A stretch of 64,000 nucleotides of DNA from NCBI GenBank assembly GCA_022497155.1, contig MU385711.1:1-64000 (forward strand), given 5' to 3'. Both the position numbers and the translations under genes were made by a program. Under the pieces are notes generated by a model. It was not told where the DNA came from, searched no databases, and saw nothing but the letters and a program-made list of their open reading frames with translations. The stretch is from Whalleya microplaca. Taxonomy: Eukaryota > Ascomycota > Sordariomycetes > Xylariales > Xylariaceae. Position 1 is the first letter of the stretch, and each line of letters starts with the position of its first letter. Shown here piece after piece: positions 48,802-61,521 of the stretch.

Positions 48802-49496
48802 ATTGCACACAGTCTACAGGCCAAACAGTGATAACAAGCGAGGTATAGTTTAGGTCGTACCAAACTAGGAGGCTTGGCTTGGTTGCTTGCCTAGTAGCAG
48901 AAGGAATATCCCTCTAGATTAGAGTCCGTGGATGCGAATGAAATAAAGTTCTGCGAGGGCCTACGGAGAAGGATTTGATGACATCCTTCTCATCCGAAGA
49001 AGACAAGTGGGTGGCACAGAGAACTGGTTTTATTATTAAGAGGATGGAGCCCCCAACGACTGCAAATGGAAGCCAGATGTGTTAGCAAACATGACTCGAG
49101 GCAGTACCTATACAGTTAGTGATGGCTAACGATAAGTGGATAGCTATTGTATGCCGTGTTCTAAAGCCGACATCTGCAAACCCATTTCCGTTTATTCCCG
49201 TCTCTTCACCACCTCAATTATCTTGGCTGGGAATGAGCGGGCTATATCTATATAATAAATCACGTACGGTAATAAAGTAGCCGAGAAGCAAGGGACACCC
49301 AGTGGGTAGCTATGGAGACTGGCAATGTGCACAACCTGGAATACAGTACTTCGCATAACTCTTTTCTGGGTGCGAATCTTTTGCACTTCAAGCTCGCCTA
49401 TACCACTGGATTGGGATCGGTCTGCCCAATAGGTTCCTCGGTTAATGGATAACACCATAGCACATGGCACTGCACGTAGTATTCCTATGTACTATC
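48802..49496. other. Upstream region of the NRPS-like gene
   Basis: No gene is supported. It ends at the TA target site of the MITE beginning at 49499. Confidence 0.5.
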
Positions 49497-49498
49497 TA

Positions 49499-49825
49499 CT
49501 TGCTATGGCTAATTCGCCTCCAACGCCCAGAGGGCGTTGCGCTTTAACTAGTAAAAGACCCTAGTAATATAAAAATTCCGATATATATCAGTGGAGTATA
49601 AAAGTGACTTGACTTTTAGTATAACTTATTATATAAGTCGAAGTACTCTTACTATATACTGTCATATATTTAAAACAAGAAGATATACGCCTAACGAATC
49701 TACATTTATCTACTAATATTTTATGTGGTAGCGGATGTATATCGGAATTTTTTATATTACATAGGCTTTTTACTAATCAAAGCGTAACGCCCTAGGGCGT
49801 GACGAGGCGAATTAGCCATAGCAAG
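49499..49825. mobile_element. 327-bp MITE, CTTGCTATGG family, copy 1
   Basis: The terminal inverted repeats begin CTTGCTATGGCTAATTCGCC and run about 85 bp, reaching an inner ATTCCGATATA pair. The flanks are TA (49497-49498 and 49826-49827), the duplication made by Tc1/mariner-pogo transposases. Each arm carries a small hairpin around AACGCCC..GGGCGTT. There is no coding frame. Copy 2 lies at 56017. Confidence 0.85.
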
Positions 49826-51048
49826 TATGTGTGTTGCAAGGTTGTGAGGTGAGAGATGACAAGATATGTACATAGCCCCCTCGAATAGGGGCTCGGTAGA
49901 TCGGATCACCCGGGCAGCCCGGGGGATGATCAGGTGAAGGAACACCACTCATGTTGTATGCTTCTTGCAAATGTAGTTTCAACGTCCGTTTTGCCCTGTA
50001 TTTCTCTTTTAATGCTTCAGGTTCTGTAACATCAGTTGATGCTGATTTGTCCCCGACACGCGGCGACTACTTAAATCTTCAACTGCGCCGTATTATCACC
50101 CTGGCGAGTTGTGGATTTCGTGTAGTTCAGTCAAGCTTCAGCAAACGGGTGGCAGGATGTGGCCCCTAGAGAATACAAAAGCTAGCAAGGTCCCAAATCC
50201 CTGCAAAGCCCGATGGGACCCTGCAGGGAAGGGGGCGGGAAGCCCACCACATATTCTTCGCATACATATAATCATGGTAGTTCTAATAAGAATAGACATG
50301 GGCTGCATGGAAAACTCCCAGCCAGGCGCGGCTACTCCCCAGGGTTGCACAACTTATGCAATGTGAAAATTTTAAATGACCAATACGACTTCACTTACGT
50401 AGGACGTATTACATGTGCCTCCGACGTTGCAGTATCCGTACCAGAACTCTTAGAAGGATTAGAAGAACTTTCTATCCATGCACCTACAATCCTTCGGAAT
50501 TAGCCCGCTGACCCCACCGATTGCCTTTGCTCTCCCATCGATCGACTGCTTATTCTGATCTAAGATGACATGATAGATACACAAAATCTTACATGGCCCA
50601 CAGAGATAGGCTAGACTCCGTGATCTGTAGAGGTGGCTTGCTAGGGCTTCCTGTAGGACTTCCTGAAGGAGAAGCTAGCGATGCGCTTTGGTCGGTGGCT
50701 GATCAAGGGGAATACTATTGGTGAGCAGGTACCGGAGGACCTACCTTAGTTTCTCATCGACGCGGGGCCTCCCGTGATACACGTGCAGAAACGGCGGAAG
50801 AGTGAAACCTAGTAGATTCGGACATTTGCTAATATTCGGCGGCCGTGTAAGCGGCATGGTTACACTCGTGCTGGGACCCAAACTTCTTAGGGCGAAGAGT
50901 ACCTATCTATTACCACCGAGGAGCTTGGCCCGTTCACTCGAGCTTTCGAGATCATTAAATATAGCTACAATATATATATCATACACGGTGAATTAATCTA
51001 TATACGCGTTGGATATTATGTTAAAGCCTTTTATTTGCAGATGCAAAT
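49826..51048. other. Intergenic, no gene seen
   Basis: The sequence lies between the MITE and the 3' end of the rhodopsin-like gene. Frames at 49951-50503 overlap one another and show no domain or splice pattern. Confidence 0.5.
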
Positions 51049-52368
51049 TTAGTATTGTTTCCCAACGCCTGGTAAATCGACAGTCCCAGAATGCGGTGCC
51101 GTTATCTGTACAAAGTGATTGGGTTGTCTATCATTCGGCTGCGCTTGCGTAGAATCGATTGATATACCGATATCCGTTTTGACCACAATATCGGAGAGCC
51201 CATAAGCTGGCTCCTGCTGTCCCTCGCGACTCTGCCATCCTTTGGTGTTGGTCGGGGTTATAATATCACTCCCGCCTTGCCTTGTGAGCGCCTCCGTATC
51301 CGAATCGAGCAAGTCCGATTCGTGAGTTCTGCTTCGAAGGATGACATGACCCGACCGGGTTGCTCCTTTGCTGGAGATACCGTACTGTCTATGGCCTCCA
51401 CTGCCAGACGCGTAGGCTGCCCCAGTACTTCCAATTCCAAACCATTTGAAGACGATGGGCCGTATCGCTGGAAGATTCGCGCAGATGAAGCCGATTTCGA
51501 CCTCGACAGTACTCCATAGTCCACCGGCAACATTGCTGAATGTAAAATCATTTATGTTGATCTGGAAAACCCCGACAATACGGAAGATACTCGCAATACA
51601 CACGCTAGATCGGAATGTCAGCAATGATGCATATTTAACAGATAGAAGGCAAGGTAGAAAATGCGAGTATACTGACAAAGCACCTAGAAGAAACAGAAAA
51701 CTCAACGACCACTTCTTGCTCCTAGAGGTGTGCAAGCGCCAGACAACAGGTATTGGCAAAGTAAGCACGGCGACGTCACCAAGAACATTGATTATGGCCG
51801 ACACCAGATAGAACATGTGTTGGTCGATACATTTTCCCTCAACCTTCTCGTTCCAAAACCTGGAAACAGGAATGCATTGGAGGGTGAAAACAAAAAGATT
51901 GGACATGAAAATGCCCCCCGAAAAGCCTCCGACGGCGAGTGCTGCAACGCGGAAGCTTCGGGTGTGAAAGACTCGCCAGTAGAAGAGAAGGATGCCGACT
52001 TTAACACTGAAGACGCCAATAGACCAGAAAATCATGTAGAAATAGAGGTTCTGTTTGACCACGATATTAGCTAAGTTTCTTTATACTAGCTGGATAATGT
52101 ATACCTTCTTAAATGTCAAAACTGTCAACTCATCCAACACCGACTGGTGTATTCCTGACCCATATGCGAGCCCGACGAAGTCGCTCGTACTCATTGCCAC
52201 GCATATGAGCATGACAATGATCATCCAGTAATCATCCCACCAAAGCTTTGCTGCCGTAGCATTTCTAGCGTATATTCGAAGCCCGAAACTGATGGCAGAC
52301 AAGGCGAGACATGTTACCACGATACCAATGGTAAGTCTCTGGTTCTGAGATTCGGCACTGCCCGCCAT
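51049..52368 (-). CDS. Rhodopsin-like seven-helix integral membrane protein
   Basis: Three exons (52368-52105, 52050-51677, 51604-51049) code for 397 residues in consistent phase. There are seven hydrophobic segments with the usual motifs of the fungal rhodopsin-domain family (PF20684): GLRIYARNATAAKLWWDDYW, VKVGILLFYWRVF, GGIFMSNLFVFTLQCIPVSRFW, DVAVLTLPIPVVWRLHTSRSKKW, LGAFVCIASIFRI, and a last segment with WSTVEVEIGFICANLPAIRP. A hydrophilic tail of about 110 residues follows. There is no retinal lysine or CFEM domain. These plasma-membrane proteins are very numerous in plant-associated ascomycetes and mostly of unknown function. It is on the same strand as the NRPS-like gene 2.2 kb away, with a MITE between. 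Confidence 0.88.
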
Positions 52369-54586
52369 CGTAGCTCAACAGCGGGCTCAGTAGCCTTACG
52401 AAAGTTGAAGGTTGAAGTGCTGGACTTCACTTATTGTGACTCAAGAGTGGATTCGGCGTTAGTAGAGAACTGGGTTTTTAAAAAGATCAAGTGGGACTGT
52501 ATAGGTAATATCGAAGCCTATCCATCTTAGGAACAGTTCAATAAGTATGCCGAAGCTTATTCTTACTTAGACAAATGGAGAAAAGCCGGTAATTTTTCAA
52601 ACGCATAATCGGTCTCGATCATGCTGTCATGGTTGCGATAGGCAAAGAGATACAGGGTGCTAGGTATAAATGGATTGGTCGACCATATTGCTTATACCCT
52701 GTAGCTATGGGCTGGGTGGCTAGTCGTGTTAGAGTGATAGAACCACGAAACCGTGGGCTGTTGTACTGTGTGGCCGACGATGAAAACACAACTTATCATA
52801 TAGTAGTCTACTGTGTCGGGTACGGGCTGATGGACCATTAGCTGACACTTGGCATGCCTTAAGCTCCTTCTCGATGCATTACACTCGCACGGTAAATCAA
52901 TGGGGCGAGCGAATCAGCACCAGCAGGAGGAGCTTGAGGTACCCTTGGCTGCCTTGATCCATGTAGGTCGTCATTACTAGTATCCAGGACGCTCAAGCCT
53001 ATGGGGTATACGTGATCATCCTGAGAACAGACTCCCGTCTCCCAAAATACCGGGATTCTGCCCATGGCTAGTGGCTATGGCGGGCATGTTAAAAAGGTTG
53101 AAAACGATAAGCTCGTAGAGTGGGTTGCAAATAGTTTTTTGCCAGCTTCAATTAATAGACCTACATATGTAACTTTTAGTGGTTCGACTGGAAGATATAG
53201 TCTTTGTCAGCTTAGGGTGTGATCATTTGGAACCATAAAGGTTAGATTTTTAAATATATGATGCGACAGACCAAAGCAAAAACAGAGGCGGCCGACTCGG
53301 GAACCAAGGATTTAGGTAGGATTGCATTGTGGTAGTTCTGGAGGAAGCGTGGCGTCGATCGGGCCCAAGGTGGAAATTCTCCCGTCGTATATAATATGAG
53401 GTGATATTCCTAGGTGCATGCCGTAAGTAGGTATCTGTCTGCAAGAGAGAGAGAGTGTGTGCGCGTGTTTGGTGTATTGCCCAAGGGATTACATACGATA
53501 TGCATATATATTATACAGTATTATGAAAAATGTGTACGGATATAGAATATTATGGACCGATTATTCTATGGAGTGGAACCAGTCCCTTGTCTTGGGTGTT
53601 GTGTGGCTGTGTGGCTACTGAATCTATGCGCCTATTGTAGATAATCTTTATTGAATATGGACCTGAGGACTTCTTTGGTTACCTAGGTATTATTGTGTTT
53701 ATAAGAGGATTTCAAAATTAGTCATTCCTACCAAGTGCCTTACTTCGTAGTACTGCGTAGTCTTGGTAGTCTTACGGAATACTGCAGATGAGTTTTTGAA
53801 AAAGGCCCCCGCAGATGACAAGGAATCGGAATAGTCTATCTATTATAGGTATCCATATTAATTACATACGTTCCCGTGTGGGGGTCGGGGTACTAAGGGA
53901 CACCCCTGTATAGCAGAGCAGAAAACGGACAAGGAGACAATGTAGATACTAACTAGGTATGTACGCCAATAGGTCGAGATCTACCACATGGCAAGGAGAT
54001 ACAGCACTCAGTGACACCCCAGACTTTGCCTTCTTTCTCGAACTCCTGCGAACGAATGAACTCCTTGCTCATTATGTAAACACTAGTTCATCTGCCAACC
54101 TACATACGTGTAATTCCTCCCTTGCTTTCTCCTGAGAAATGCCCAGAGACAGCCACATCAACAAGGGGCCTGTCGATAGCCCCTTACCGTTGCTATTCTA
54201 CGACGTTGTCTGCAATATAGATGTAAAGACCAGCAAGGGATAAATCCTTCCTGTCGTCTGCAATGATATGATCCTAGTCTAATACCAGCAAGATTGTGAT
54301 TCTCGGTCGAAATATTCATTCAGCTATATGTCCAGTAAGATGATTAGTAACTGGCCTCGGGCTACAATGAAAAGCCACTGCTGTTACCCTCTTCATGTGA
54401 ATGTCAGCTTCTCCTGATACCCGCATCCTATATGTGTCGTCTTCAGAGCAATTTGTTCCCCAGATCTTCGCAACTAGCCGCACCACGACACCACGAGGCA
54501 AGTGACAAGTTTGATATTGGCTTGTGTCACGTCGACCGTTGCGTTGCATAATCCTTTCGTCTGTTCTGTTCGATCTGGCCTGCACA
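52369..54586. other. Divergent intergenic region
   Basis: These 2.2 kb lie between the rhodopsin-like and ATO/GPR1 genes, which diverge. There is a GAGAGAGAGTGTGTGCGCG simple repeat near 53446 and TACCTAGGTA near 53680. No gene is supported. Confidence 0.5.
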
Positions 54587-55726
54587 ATGTCTCCCGCAGG
54601 GTCAACTACCGACGACAAGACTGTCGATCTTGAGCAGCAGGCGACCATATCGCCTCGCGAACAGCCCGCCTTACCTTACGTCCCCCGTAACTTTGCCAAC
54701 CCGGCTCCGCTAGGACTCCTTTCCTTTGCGACAAGCATTTTCATGATATCTCTCCTAGAGGTCGGTGCCCAGCATCATATATTCCTTCCACTCCTCGCCT
54801 AAGAGCATCAGTGTGGATCTCTTCTTCTTTCGCTCTTGCCTATAGACCTTGATGGCTCACTGGAGTCTCTTTGTGTAGTTATACTGACATATGAGAATGG
54901 AACAGCTCGAGCCACGTGGGGTGAAGGTGCCGAATATCATCGTTCCGAATATGTGGGTAGCATCCGTAGTTATCTGTTACCCCTTCTGTCATCCCTTACG
55001 CGCGCAAACTCCTTGATGAAGCATAATTGGGGTTCAACGACTACTAAAGCATATCTAAGAATTCCCTAACGTACCGAGAATCAATGATTACTGACTCCAG
55101 ATGCTTCAGGGTCTTCTTTGGTGGATCTGCTCAGACTATTTCTGGGATCATGGAATTTGTTGCTGGTAACACAGTACGTCCTTGTCCTCGACTTCTCGTC
55201 CTATGCTTTTAAGAAATACGAAGCGCCCTGACCTTCCCATCTAGTTTGGAGCCACCGTCTTCACTGCATACGCCGCGTTCAACCTTGCTTACGCATTAAT
55301 TTACCTCCCCGGTAGTGGTATTCTGACTGCCTATACGGACGCCGAAACTGGTGCCCTCTTACCCGAGTTCCACCAGGCGGTAGCTATGTTTGTCTGGGCT
55401 TGGTGGATTATAAGTATCATATTCACTGTTGCATCAGTCAGGAGTTCATGGGCATTAGTAGGCGTCCTTGTCTTTGTAGATATTGACCTACTCCTTCTTG
55501 CTGTGGGTAATATGCTTGGTCAAGAAGCGTTACTTAAAGCTTCAAGCGGGTTCGGGTTCGCTGCTGCTGCTTTAGCGTGTAAGTCATACCCATATTCGTC
55601 TTTCTCTTTGATTTTCTCAGGCACCCTAATGTTAACTTGAGAAAAGACTGGGCAGGTGCCGCTGGGCTCTGGGGCAATGGTATAACTCCTATAAATTTGC
55701 CCGTTGGTTCACTGAAAAAGGAATAA
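54587..55726 (+). CDS. GPR1/FUN34/YaaH (ATO) family transporter
   Basis: Five exons (54587-54760, 54906-54952, 55101-55173, 55245-55578, 55656-55726) code for 232 residues in consistent phase. The protein has the family signature NPAPLGLLSFATSIF near residue 40, then GVKVPNI, FFGGSAQTISGIMEFVAGNT, FGATVFTAYAAFNLAYA and AGLWGNGITPINLPVGSL. Six transmembrane segments are expected. Relatives such as yeast Ady2/Ato1 and Aspergillus AcpA move acetate, or are linked with ammonium export, across the plasma membrane. The substrate here is inferred only from the family. Exons 2 and 3 are short and easy to miss. The gene precedes a MITE by 290 bp. Confidence 0.9.
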
Positions 55727-56014
55727 ACCGCTTGGTGCTAGGATTTCCTAGTCAATGATAGAAATTAAGGTAGTCTGACTTGGGAGTTGCAGTCTTTTCC
55801 CACCGATAGCCATAAGCTACAAAATGTCTATTGAATCGTCTGAATATTGCTAGAGTCAATCATTTAAAAGGGTTATATATAGATGACATATGCATCGCTG
55901 TTACATAATTTGAAATCGAATTTGATATTCAAAGAAAGCTTTACCTACCTAGGCCAGAGTTCCTTTTCTCTTGATTCTACGTCCGGTCTATTTGTCACAT
56001 GGGAGTCATTTCAC
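55727..56014. other. 3' region of the transporter gene
   Basis: Short intergenic stretch ending at the target site of MITE copy 2. Nothing else was seen. Confidence 0.5.
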
Positions 56015-56016
56015 TA

Positions 56017-56702
56017 CTTGCTATGGCTATTACGCCTCCTCACGCCCAGAGGGCGTTGCGCTTTAATTAGTAAAAAACTGTCACGATAATAGGGGTATTA
56101 AAGATCTCTTTCAAGCCTATGGATCTCGGAGCAATATTGCTCCGAGATCCATAGGCTTGAAAGAGATCTTCTGTAACTAGAAGATCCTTCGGATCTTAGA
56201 TCTTTACACAATTTTACTAGAGTGATCACGGCAGCACCTAAATGATCTTTGCACACACTGTAACTGTCATAAAAACCCTAGTAATTCGTAACACTAGTGG
56301 GTACATCCAATTACCAGGGAATTACGAACAACTTAATGTATCCTCACGTAAGTGAATATTATCTCTAACTTTAATACGTTTCAGCCTGTTAATCTTTTAA
56401 GCATAATAGCTATAGGGCATTTATACTTGCTATAACTGCTATAGTCCGCTATAACTATAGCGCTTTTAGCAACTATATACCCCATAATTACAGAATGTCT
56501 ACTCTCACTTTTGTAATAGTTAAAGGTAATACTATTGTGATATCGGACTATTTATAGTATATAAGCTACTTTTATCAGAGTGTAATCCCCACCAGAATCC
56601 AAGTATATCTAAAATTTCCACTCATTTTTTTATTACAGGGGTTTTTTACTCATTAAAGCGCAACGCCCTCTGGGCGTGAGGAGGCGTAATAGCCATAGCA
56701 AG
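56017..56702. mobile_element. 686-bp MITE, CTTGCTATGG family, copy 2
   Basis: Terminal inverted repeats start CTTGCTATGGCTATTACGCC, with TA flanks at 56015-56016 and 56703-56704. The arms match copy 1 (49499-49825), including the AACGCCC..GGGCGTT hairpin, but the core is about twice as long and different. The core holds a perfect 70-bp palindrome (56101-56170) and no coding frame. I infer mobilisation by a mariner/pogo-type transposase encoded elsewhere. Confidence 0.85.
56101..56170. repeat. Perfect 70-bp palindrome inside MITE copy 2
   Basis: Both 35-nt arms begin AAGATCTCTTTCAAGCC when read inward and meet at GCAATATTGC with no spacer and no mismatch. A second small hairpin (AGATCCTTCGGATCT) follows at about 56180. 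Confidence 0.95.
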
Positions 56703-57632
56703 TAGTATCTCAAAACTTAGTAATTTTTATATCACACATTTACATACTGTAAGGTCTACAAACATACCTAGGTACTATAACTGACCATTTCTCTGTCTAG
56801 ACCATATGCTTGATTGAGACTGGTTGAGTAGTAATAGCCCTTGCAAAGCTGTGTAATTAGATAATTCTAGCCTTCCTACTGTTAGACGTAATCATTAAAG
56901 GTGTGCGGTTGTTCTAAGATACTCATATCTTCGAGTTTTTTTTTTTTTTTTTTTCTTTTTTTTCTTGGATTAATTACTACGACGGGTCTAGAATAACCGA
57001 TATAACAGAAGTGGCCTTAGCCGAGGTTGGATTTAAGATTGTGTTACCGTAATGTGTACTCCGCGAGTTATGCATGAGCTACGAAAGGTAGACCGGAGTG
57101 CGGAGTTTCACTGCGGAGTTTGATATGGATTGGCAAAGTTCAAATATGCGTACAAGGTTCAATCATGTCCATTTCGAATCCTCTGTATCGTGAGTAACAT
57201 CATGCAGTAAGTTATCATATGGCAAGAAAGTTCATCAGATTCCCAAGCTTTTATACGTCGTACAGATGCTTACTATGATGGGTATTCCCGGCCTCAATTA
57301 AGTGTCGAGGCTGGTTATTCACATATATCAACTATAACAACTCGATATTACCAGTGGGGTCAGAATAGACAATGAATTATACCTGATAAAGTTGAGGTGT
57401 GTTAATAGAAATATATGCATATGTCAGACTGGAGTTTCTCAAACTTGTGATAAAACTAAATGCACTGTCTCACGGATTGCCACCTATGACCATTAATATA
57501 TGTGAGACAAGCCTATTCCAGGGTAGAGAAGTCTGAATCTAAGATGCTTTACTTCATCTATTTTTAATTATGTGCAACATACTTGCCACTAAGATGGTAG
57601 ACAAGCTTAGGTTACCACATATGGCGCCCGAC
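56703..57632. other. Intergenic; long T tract
   Basis: A run of about 30 T interrupted by single C residues lies at 56937-56965. A TACCTAGGTACT copy is near 56766. No gene is supported. Confidence 0.5.
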
Positions 57633-58202
57633 CTAAATGAACTTGTGCTTGTTGTCTTCCTCTAATTGCTCCTGGGCTTTCTTCTCAGCATCGCGTAGTT
57701 CGTGACCTTTCTGAAGAGCAACCTTCATACGATCACTAAAACCCCTTTTCGCGGCGATATCGATAAACTGTTGCACCCTATTCTTCCCATAGTATCCTGC
57801 AACGCCTTTCCCGAATATGTCAACCAGAGGCCCGCGTGAGACGTACTCCGGCAAGTGGAATATGTAGTGTTCGTAGGATTTGCATTCTGCACCTGACAAG
57901 TCTTCCAACATGAGCGCTCGAAGTTCCGCTTGGCAAGTCTTGTTGATAGTTGTCTTCATATCATTGGATATGGTGTTAGGTTTGACAGTCTGGGGCTTAC
58001 GCCTGAACTTTCTCGGGACTGTAATTATGCCCCCTTTCTCTAGAAACCTGCAATCGGGACAATCTTCATCAAGGTTCTGGAAAATGGGATGCGAGTGTTT
58101 GATGGTCTCGCAGTGCTCGCCAAAGAGACAGATCTCGCGTTCGTCAGAAACATCGATCGTGTGTCGACAGGCAAACTTTTTGACATTGATGATTGGGCAC
58201 AT
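57633..58202 (-). CDS. Small Cys/His-rich protein, function unknown
   Basis: This single-exon frame codes for 189 residues. The N-terminal third holds spaced cysteines and histidines (MCPIINVKKFACRHTI, CLFGEHCETIKHSHPIF, DEDCPDC) that could bind zinc. The middle is basic (PRKFRRKPQT) and the C-terminus is a charged helix (DAEKKAQEQLEEDNKHKFI). There is no signal peptide or membrane segment. I do not recognise a family. Codon use and the start context look genuine, but there is no intron or homology to confirm it. Confidence 0.55.
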   Translation of the reverse strand: MCPIINVKKFACRHTIDVSDEREICLFGEHCETIKHSHPIFQNLDEDCPDCRFLEKGGIITVPRKFRRKPQTVKPNTISNDMKTTINKTCQAELRALMLEDLSGAECKSYEHYIFHLPEYVSRGPLVDIFGKGVAGYYGKNRVQQFIDIAAKRGFSDRMKVALQKGHELRDAEKKAQEQLEEDNKHKFI

Positions 58203-59072
58203 CTTTGAATCCGACGAGTGACTTGATGGAGTGATTGATTCACTAAATCGACATTAGTCTTCAGGCGCCCTGCGTATCGATTGTAGTGATCTAGTCTTGA
58301 TCCGAGGGGACTGCTATGTAAGATATATAGTTTCAGTGATGCATTTCTCGAGGTTACCAGAATTTTCCCTATAGTTGGCTGGGCCATCGTTGGGCGAGAA
58401 ATACCAAACAAACCCTGTTGATGATATTGTACCTTTGTTAAGCTATGAAACAGTAGTAGTGAAAATATGACACTGAAATCAAAGGCCGCGGGCAAGACGT
58501 GCTGAGACCACTGTATCAGTAAGAGACTCTGGAAAAGCCTACCGTTGGACTCCAACCAGGCTTCATCTTTAAAATGAAAAGATAGAATTGCATAGCTTGA
58601 ATCGAATTTCTCCCAAATTCTTCATTTGACTGGCAATGGTACCTATTCACAAAGCTTCTACATAGACCCCTGCACGGTGTAAAGAGAATAAAAGCTCAAA
58701 GGAATGTTAAAGTGGTGCCATATTTACCTGCATAATTATATGTGTAGCAGTTATGAGTTATAGATTCTTAGGGTTCACTTTCGTTAGTTAATTAGTGCAG
58801 ATTTATATCCGCGATGCCTCATATTCATGAATGACTGGAACAAGGAGATTGTTAGCCTGGGGATGCAATTATCGCAAATGTTGTAGTGGTAAGTGTAAGC
58901 TAGTCATCGATATTCCGCCCTGTATAGCCAATATAATAACTCCGTCGTGCCCAATAATACCCGGAGAACATGGAAGTGAGCCTCTGAGCTAGTTGATAAT
59001 CTAATCGTTTCGAAATGGCTAGCTCTCCATTGTAATGTTCTCTGCACCCTCACAAAGTCCAGTGAGAATATA
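58203..59072. other. Intergenic, no gene seen
   Basis: The sequence lies between the Cys/His-rich gene and the 3' end of the transcription factor gene. A frame at 58040-58555 overlaps the former in another phase and is rejected. Confidence 0.5.
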
Positions 59073-61521
59073 TCAAAAATCAAAGTCCCAGCTTTCGTTT
59101 CCTAGTAGACCAAGAGTAAATTGATTCCACGGTTGAATTTCGCGGCTCCAACCGTTTGGGCCATCTGCCTGTTGGGACGACTCTACCGGGCTTCTAGAGC
59201 CCCTTGATAGTTCGGTCTCGAACCAGCTTTTGATGCCTTGGAGTTTCTTTATATACGTGTAGAAACGGTCATCCTTTTCATCGCCGAGGTTATCAGGGGT
59301 GGGCATTATCCCAAATGTAGCTGCAGCCTCTGCAGCTCTTTGGTTTCGTAGGCTGATGGCAGATTTGAAAGCTGAAATAAGGCTCTCTAGAATAGCGGGA
59401 AAATCGAGTGTCCGCCGTGCCTCAACTAGATCCCAGCCTTGGACCTCCAGCAGCAAAAGTCGTGAAGCGGCAATCATGACAAAAAGAATCTCGGCAAAGG
59501 AAGCAAAGGTACGCAGAAAAATGCCTTCGATATTCATTGAGAGAACAGTGGTAAAGAATGACTTTGCTGCCTTCAAACAATACTGCATGCATTTTAGTTG
59601 ATGCTGCAACGTTACCTCGTCTGTCGACGGTGATAGGTATGTCGCTGGCAGGTACAATCGGACTAAGACGTAGCTATGGCTGGTCCAAAATGTTGCTGGG
59701 AAAATTGTAAGCTAAAATGCAATAATAATAGAGTTGTGCTACCACGTGGAAGGGCAAGTGAAGAAGTAACAATCCTTACTAAATTGGCGGTGTTTTTTGG
59801 CAACATTTTCGAAAATGAGGTCAAGCTGCGTACGGATTGACTGCATTTCACTACTCGTTGAGAGTGTAAATGCCTCAGTGTGATCTAAGTCAGGGAGTGC
59901 AGGCAAAGATTCCGATATACGCTCTGTAATTTGCTGAAATCGTACCATTTTTTCAAGGACGAAGTCTTGCTCGGATTCTGCCGAGCGAGTGAGAGTTTCC
60001 AGACAATGATTGACATATTCTCCTGTTAACTCGTTACGTCGACCGAACTGAGATGAGTTCCTAGAGAGCCATATTAGCTTCACTGTCCGGGAACGGTCCA
60101 GAAATCACCTCGCAATATACTCACAGTGAAAGGAGATAGATACAGCCCAAGAAAGCACGCTGCTCTTCAGGGGTAGGCGATTCTTCTAGAACTGTGGTCA
60201 AACTTTGGCCTACCATGGCTTCTTTGACGTCCTTCGGATTAGTCGCCACCTTTAACTTTTGATTCGACGATCGAGGAGGTCGGGTGATTCCCAGGCTATG
60301 GCCATATCCAATTGCAAGATACGTCAAGTGTGTTATTTGTTGACTGCAGCAGCATAAGTCAGTGTTTTCCCTTTCTGGGCAGCCCAATGAGAAATCAAGG
60401 TCATATGGCTTATTCTGTAAGGTTGTAAATATTGATTATATCTCGAGAAGGAATTGTCATCCTTTGGATATGATAGAAGGGACAACAGAGAATTATAGAT
60501 ACTACTCACTCCATGAAGAAATTATGATCTGCCCTGCACAGAGGTTTAGCTAATTAACACAAGAATACATGACACAGACCCACCAGGCTATGAAAACAAG
60601 TAAACCCTGGAGCAAGCCTAGATCTCGCTCCTCCATGACGAGTACGTGCTGGCCTATATAAGCGCTAATACTTCTTTTAAACTCTTTTTGCTTTGCAAGA
60701 CTGAGTCTACCGGCAGCCAACATGATGGACCTGAACAAGAGAGGCTTTTCGCAGAGGATCTGCTGGGCAGAGATGTCGGGGTCGATAACGACGAATGGCC
60801 AATATGGCGCAAACTTCAGTTTAAAGTCAGATAGTGCTTGTTCAGCATGTCCCCATGTAAGCCCGAATCCTGGGTTTGCTGGTGCTTTAGCGAGCGCATT
60901 TGGCAGCGAATGCCTTGGAATAGGGATATGATTTTGGGTTGGCAAAGCCAAAGAGTATCCGTGGGGGTCGTTCAAAGTAGTCGGGATGTCCGAATTGCTT
61001 CTCCTTACTACTGCAGGAACATGGGCAGGCACTGCAAGGTCATCAGAGGACTTTTCTCCGGATATCCCAAACGGTCCAGCAACCAACAAGCCACCGTAGT
61101 TATGAGGAGCGGGCGTGGTAGGTATACTCTCATAGCTAATTTCCTCGGGGCCATTTCATTAGTAAATTAACGAATTATGAATAGAGGCCCACATAGATAT
61201 TCAATACGAGAGTTTAGACAATACCAAGTCCACTAACAGGCATACCTTTCAGACTTGATTTGTCGTGGCCTCCTCAGACTCTTGGTCATCTGAGGTGTAC
61301 AAGTTATGTCCATTCGCCGACACCTATATAGTGAATACGAGTCAGCAGGTTCAAATAAGGATTATTAGAGGGATCAGGAGCGGAAATAACCTATAGCAGC
61401 CATCACCAATCCTATTCGATTCGAAATTACACCGTGCTTTGGCTTTGGAACAAGGTGCACATGCTCGCTGACGCCTGACTGGACTTTGGGACCGCTCTAG
61501 GGTTTCCTGACGATATGGCAT
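59073..61521 (-). CDS. Zn2Cys6 (fungal binuclear cluster) transcription factor
   Basis: Seven exons (61521-61391, 61323-61246, 61135-60584, 60533-60510, 60343-60125, 60060-59780, 59695-59073) code for 635 residues in consistent phase. The DNA-binding domain is at residues 20-50: ACAPCSKAKARCNF, then GDGCYRCRRMDITC. This is the six-cysteine pattern C-x2-C-x6-C..C-x2-C-x6-C, split by intron 1. The middle region has PFVVIDPDISAQQ and GLLQGLLVFIAW, followed by IGYGHSLGITRPP. These are typical of a fungal-specific regulator family with this middle homology region. The C-terminus ends with the acidic/aromatic NESWDFDF, a possible activation motif. The target genes are unknown. No obvious pathway genes sit beside it. 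Exon 4 is only 24 nt. Confidence 0.9.

Noticed and set aside
57880..58221. 113-codon plus frame opposite the Cys/His-rich gene
   Set aside because: Shadow of the minus-strand frame; no supporting signal.
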